A stretch of DNA of 64,000 nucleotides from Terriglobia bacterium (GTDB lineage: Bacteria > Acidobacteriota > Terriglobia > Terriglobales > Acidobacteriaceae), in the NCBI GenBank assembly GCA_020072645.1, contig JAIQGK010000002.1, positions 62,001 through 126,000 on the forward strand, read 5' to 3'. Position numbers and translations under genes: made by a program. Position 1 is the stretch's first letter; each line of letters begins with the position of its first letter. Positions 61,609-64,000 of this stretch are shown one piece after another. Under the pieces are notes generated by a model that was not told the origin of the DNA, did not search any database, and saw only the letters and a list, made by a program, of their open reading frames with translations.

Positions 61609-64000
61609 TGCTTGGCTCCCGCGGTAACGACCAGCTTCAAATCGGTCCTGGTTCGAACAGGCAGACGCACACTGAAGGTGGCTCCTTGCGTCTCCTGGTT
61701 GTTGGCGCAAAGAATCTCTCCTTCATGCTCACGCACGATTCCATAGCAGATGCTCAAGCCCAGGCCGGTTCCCTGTCCGACTTCTTTGGTTGTAAAGAAT
61801 GGATCAAAGATGCGCTCCGGATACTGGATACCTTCGCCGTTATCGCGGAACAGGACCTCGACCCAGCCGCCATCCTGAATCGTCTCGATCTCGATCAGGC
61901 CTGGCCGACCGGCAGATTGCACAGCGTCATAAGCGTTGTTCAGGATATTGAGAAACACCTGCTGCAGCTGATGGGAATCGCCGATCAGATCAGGCAGGCG
62001 CGAATCGAACTTCTCCACGATCTGCACGCCGTGGTTAGCGAAGTCATAAGAACGCAGCGCGATTGTCTTGCGGAGAATATTATTGATCTGTAACGGCTGG
62101 CGTTGCGGCGGGCGCTGGCGGGCAAAGCTCAGCAGATTCTGCACAATCTCTTTAGTGCGTTGCGCTTCTTCCAGAATCACTTGCAGGTCTTTGCGCGCGC
62201 TGCCGGGAACATCAGGATTTTCCATGAGCAGATCAGAGAATCCCATGATGGCCGTAAGAGGATTGTTGACCTCATGCGCAACGCCGGAAACAAGCTGGCC
62301 GACGGCCGCCATTTTTTCCGTGTGCATCAGCTTGGCCTGAATCATGGAAGTGTCAGTGATATCGGTCATCAAGACGACAACGCTGCTGACTTCGCCGCGG
62401 TCATCGCGCATTGGACTCAGGTTTACGGAAAACTTGCCTTGCGTGCCGTTGCCGCGCGTGATCATCAGTTCCAGATTGTCTGATTGCAAACCGTGCAGGC
62501 TGGCGTCAAAGGCTTCAGCAAAAGCCTTCTTGTGAGAATGCGAGATGATGCGGTCCAGGCGGTGCCCGACCAACTCATTTTGGTCAAAGCCACCGCCTTC
62601 ATACACGCGCTGGTTGGCGTAGCTGATTAAACCGGCGGTATCAGCCACCATGATCATGGTTTGTGTGTTGTTCAGGATCTTGCTGGTAAAGTCGCGCTCG
62701 CGCTGCAATTGCGCCTGGAAGTTTTTCACTTCAGTGATATCAAGGAAGACGCCGCGGTACTGCATGATCTTGCCCTGGCCGTCTTTTACAACGAAAGCAT
62801 TTTCCAGCGCATGAATCATGCTGCCGTCACGGCGGGTTAGCGTTACTTCAAAGTTGCGAATCGCGCCTCTGTGGTGCAATTGGCGGGTGATTTCTTCGCG
62901 CTGCTCGGCTGAGACATATACCTGGCTCTGAAGATCGAGCTTCAGCACTTCTTCACGCGTCTGGTAGCCAAGCATGCGGACCAGAGCGTCATTTACCTCG
63001 ATAAAATGGCCTTCCGGCGAGGCAAAGAAAACGCCTTCCTGAACGTTATCAAACAACTCACGATAGCGCTGCTCAGCTTCGCGGCGGTCGGTAATGTCCT
63101 TGAGCACATGAACAGTCTGGAGGCCTTCATCAAGCGCGCCATGGATGCGCGAACTTGAGACAAGGTATGTACGTTCCAGCACAGGATGCAGGTATTCGTC
63201 AGACTCGTTTTCCGCGCGGCAGAAAGGACAGGGCTGCGGCGAATCGGAAGCAATCGAGACCAGGGCGCGCATGCTCAGGCCAATCAACTCAGCAGGGCGC
63301 ACGCCGATGAACTCGGATAAAGATCGATTCACGCGCAGGACTTCAAAATGTTCGTCGTGCACCACAATGAAGTCTGAGATCGAATCAAAAATTTCCGCCC
63401 ATTGGCGGCTGGACTGCGTGATCCTGGTGAACAGTCTGGAATTTTCCAGCGCCACCGACGCGTGAACGATGAGCGCCTGAAGCAGGTTAAGATCGCCGGG
63501 CATGAGTTCACGGCTGATATCGGCCAGAGCCAGAATGCCGAGAAGATCGCTTTCAGTTCCTTCCAACCGAACAAGAGTCAGATTCTGCCAGCCGCACGCC
63601 GCTATCAGATCCGGGCCAAGCGCCTGAACGCCGCTGCCGGTAATCTTCACGTCAGGATGGCGCTCCGCATATTCAGAAAACGCCGCGTTTAACTTGCGTT
63701 GCAGTTCGCGCTCTGGCCGAGGCCCGCAAAAGCCGACGCTCTCCACCTTATTACCCTGGGCCAAAGAGAGGATGGCTGATCGCGCCCCAATCATGCCGGC
63801 GACGCGCTCGGTGAAGTTCTTCACAAAATCCGGCAGTCGCAGCGCGGAACCAAGATCCAAGGCCATTTCCATCAAGTCTTCAGTGCGCTTGCGGTGCTGG
63901 TCTGAAAGCTGAAGATTGTGGGTCGCTTCCAGCGTCACCGTGATTTCAGCGCCTAAAACACGGGCGCGGCGAACGTCGTCAGCCGAAAAGCGAGTCTTGT
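61605..64000 (-). CDS. Multi-sensor PAS/GAF histidine kinase (5' end off window)
   Basis: At least 798 residues. A GTG occurs at 63938, but the frame stays open to base 64000 with plausible protein sequence (RFSADDVRRARVLGAEI), so the true start lies outside. An N-terminal GAF-like sensor (about the first 190 visible residues) is followed by three PAS domains (for example YRELFDNVQEGVFFASPEG). The kinase core has the H-box GVAHEVNNPLTAIMGF and HATPase motifs FLNILNNAYDAV, DNGEGIQ and GQGTGLGLSI. No transmembrane helix is visible, so it is soluble as far as seen. It heads the HK-REC-NtrC operon. Confidence 0.92.
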   Translation of the reverse strand, partial: KTRFSADDVRRARVLGAEITVTLEATHNLQLSDQHRKRTEDLMEMALDLGSALRLPDFVKNFTERVAGMIGARSAILSLAQGNKVESVGFCGPRPERELQRKLNAAFSEYAERHPDVKITGSGVQALGPDLIAACGWQNLTLVRLEGTESDLLGILALADISRELMPGDLNLLQALIVHASVALENSRLFTRITQSSRQWAEIFDSISDFIVVHDEHFEVLRVNRSLSEFIGVRPAELIGLSMRALVSIASDSPQPCPFCRAENESDEYLHPVLERTYLVSSSRIHGALDEGLQTVHVLKDITDRREAEQRYRELFDNVQEGVFFASPEGHFIEVNDALVRMLGYQTREEVLKLDLQSQVYVSAEQREEITRQLHHRGAIRNFEVTLTRRDGSMIHALENAFVVKDGQGKIMQYRGVFLDITEVKNFQAQLQRERDFTSKILNNTQTMIMVADTAGLISYANQRVYEGGGFDQNELVGHRLDRIISHSHKKAFAEAFDASLHGLQSDNLELMITRGNGTQGKFSVNLSPMRDDRGEVSSVVVLMTDITDTSMIQAKLMHTEKMAAVGQLVSGVAHEVNNPLTAIMGFSDLLMENPDVPGSARKDLQVILEEAQRTKEIVQNLLSFARQRPPQRQPLQINNILRKTIALRSYDFANHGVQIVEKFDSRLPDLIGDSHQLQQVFLNILNNAYDAVQSAGRPGLIEIETIQDGGWVEVLFRDNGEGIQYPERIFDPFFTTKEVGQGTGLGLSICYGIVREHEGEILCANNQETQGATFSVRLPVRTRTDLKLVVTAGAKQ

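Noticed and set aside
61605-63938. The GTG at 63938 as the start of the histidine kinase
   Set aside because: The frame remains open with protein-like sequence to the window edge, and no ribosome-binding site precedes that GTG.

Overview
The gene content and the high GC (upper fifties by eye) suggest a soil Acidobacteriota genome of the Terriglobia type. Indicators are two giant VPS10/sortilin-like propeller exoproteins, DUF1684, DUF3467, DUF72 and SYLF proteins, an alpha/beta-hydrolase-domain exoprotein, and many short Shine-Dalgarno-led operons. No rRNA, plasmid or phage module is present. One tRNA gene (Arg, anticodon CCT) is present. The window is chromosomal and cuts a gene at each end: an AlaX-like tRNA editing protein at the left and a PAS/GAF histidine kinase at the right.

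Layout. 1-25 kb is mostly housekeeping and secreted proteins: metallophosphatase, threonine synthase, SYLF protein, alpha/beta hydrolase, GNAT, two VPS10-like proteins flanking a small exported protein, enolase, DUF3467, a GT39-like membrane glycosyltransferase, an orphan periplasmic binding protein, tRNA-Arg, and adjacent overlapping xerC/xerD-like recombinases. 25-27.5 kb holds an aldo/keto reductase, DUF1330 and DUF72 genes, with REP-like repeats at the 3' ends of two genes. 27.7-33.7 kb is a cell-wall sugar salvage block: an exported serine-hydrolase/DUF1343 (AmiE-NamZ-like) fusion, a second serine hydrolase, murQ and murA. A Na+/solute symporter and a NagZ-like GH3 enzyme lie 10 kb further on.

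The most unusual system is at 33.9-41.4 kb. It has a short HlyD-like adaptor and a C39-peptidase ABC exporter, followed by a tandem array of 14 small precursor genes (about 48-65 aa). A RimK/MvdD-type ATP-grasp enzyme closes the block. The precursors share a leader (N-R-V-L-x-R-x-G-A-R-E-L ... G-G) and a Thr-rich/acid-rich core (T-L-T-x-C-T ... D-G-D ... G-E-C). This is the architecture of a graspetide (omega-ester/amide RiPP) pathway, with an unusually large and diversified set of precursors. Each core has 2 or 4 cysteines except one, which has lost both. Ten units carry the same 5' hairpin before the ribosome-binding site, and several units are separated by intrinsic terminators.

47-64 kb is a complete chemosensory system on the minus strand: HK-REC-NtrC, then a PilZ-like gene and an unknown gene, then REC, CheW, MCP, CheR, CheA, CheB, two CheW-like proteins, a REC/DUF4388 protein and a REC/coiled-coil protein. 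Two well-matched sigma-54 promoters (TGGC-N8-TTGC) precede its two downstream operons. Both have a TGTCTCA-type inverted repeat about 105-155 bp upstream of the inferred start, so the local NtrC-type regulator probably drives both. A decapitated copy of the cheW 5' end is also visible there.
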